Of a stretch of DNA of 5,898 nt, positions 5,787-5,898 are shown one piece after another. A program made the position numbers and the translations under genes. The notes beneath the pieces are model-generated. The model had not been told where the DNA came from and ran no database searches. It saw only the letters and a program-made list of their open reading frames with translations. How positions within the stretch are numbered: position 1 is the stretch's first letter; the number at the start of each line of letters is the position of its first letter. Origin of the DNA: an uncultured Collinsella sp. (GTDB taxonomy: Bacteria > Actinomycetota > Coriobacteriia > Coriobacteriales > Coriobacteriaceae); NCBI GenBank assembly GCA_900549185.1, contig URNM01000110.1, positions 1 to 5,898 of the forward strand, given 5' to 3'.

Positions 5787-5898
5787 AAAGTTCCCAAAGA
5801 GCTTTTGTACTGCGGGAAGATACTCTACACCATCTTCCCTTGATGGTTGATTTCCGATCTCAGCCGAACACATTGAGCTGATGGCTCGCTCCCGCAGT
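5787..5898 (-). other. Structured end of an unseen upstream minus-strand unit (3' UTR or gene tail)
   Basis: No gene can be identified. Minus-strand frames stop at about 5860 (reading ...SHQLNVFG) and about 5825 (reading ...INHQGKMV); either could be the end of a gene starting outside the window. The segment is rich in pairing potential: ACTGCGGGA (5898-5890) with TCCCGCAGT (5817-5809), TCAGC/GCTGA (5881-5877/5864-5860), and GGGAAGAT/ATCTTCCC (5839-5832/5821-5814). The first and last stems share bases 5814-5817 and compete. It runs directly into the terminator at 5786-5748. Confidence 0.35.

Larger units (their letters stand above)
5051..5898. other. 848-base region without a convincing gene, upstream of pel
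   Basis: The frame open from 5746 to 5270 on the minus strand (158 codons) has no SD, reads straight through a terminator and both arms of one inverted-repeat element, and resembles no family I know. Apart from the elements listed separately, 5460-5562 holds only a small GCGG-AAAA-CCGC hairpin (about 5489-5500), and 5651-5747 shows nothing I can assign. The whole region is best read as pel control DNA plus inserted repeat units. Confidence 0.6.

Noticed and set aside
5852..5860. TTCCGATCT, the last bases of the TruSeq adapter
   Set aside because: Only nine bases match, the preceding base disagrees with the adapter, and genomic-looking sequence continues on both sides. Probably coincidence, although the other contig end does carry a real adapter.
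5852..5868. GGCTGAGA on the minus strand, as in the TPP riboswitch
   Set aside because: The other conserved TPP blocks (GAACCTGATCTGG and the GCG-GGGAA closing part) are missing.

Overview
The window looks like the edge of a draft-assembly contig from a GC-rich Gram-positive bacterium. My best guess is a Collinsella-like member of the Coriobacteriia (Actinomycetota), based on base composition, codon use and the shape of the locus. No rRNA or other phylogenetic marker is present, so this is an inference. Bases 1-48 are not genomic: they match an Illumina Nextera adapter (end of P5, an 8-base index, read-1 sequence and transposon mosaic end). Real genomic sequence starts at 49.

The minus strand carries the promoter-proximal half of a pel exopolysaccharide operon, transcribed from right to left. 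In order: pelD (from 5050), a c-di-GMP receptor of the inner membrane with an unusual N-terminal SDR-like domain; pelE (to 2006), a membrane/TPR protein; a membrane-anchored DUF2194/PelA-type polysaccharide deacetylase (2009-129); and the first 28 codons of pelF (132-49), the GT4 Pel polymerase, cut off by the adapter. Adjacent genes overlap by ATGA stop/start signals and have strong Shine-Dalgarno sequences, so they look translationally coupled. By analogy with known Pel systems, PelF polymerises a GalNAc-rich polymer on the cytoplasmic side, PelD/PelE (with PelG, not seen here) form the c-di-GMP-gated membrane complex, and the deacetylase trims N-acetyl groups outside the cell.

The main anomaly lies between pelD and pelE. 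As given, they form one open frame of 1014 codons, but the join passes through a run of ten Gs. With nine Gs, pelD would stop at a TGA overlapping a TTG start for pelE (TTGA), with the G run placed as the ribosome-binding site. This matches the overlap style of the other junctions, so the fusion is either a sequencing indel, a phase-variable switch or a recent real fusion.

Region 5051-5898 (848 bases) has no convincing gene. From pelD outwards it holds a strong RBS and small palindromes near a TTGACA box; two adjacent, diverged copies of a 125-bp element bounded by inverted repeats (5199-5323 and 5335-5459); a minus-strand terminator (5563-5593); an AT-rich palindrome (5620-5650); a second strong minus-strand terminator (5748-5786); and a structured stretch up to the window end, probably the tail or 3' untranslated region of an unseen upstream minus-strand gene.
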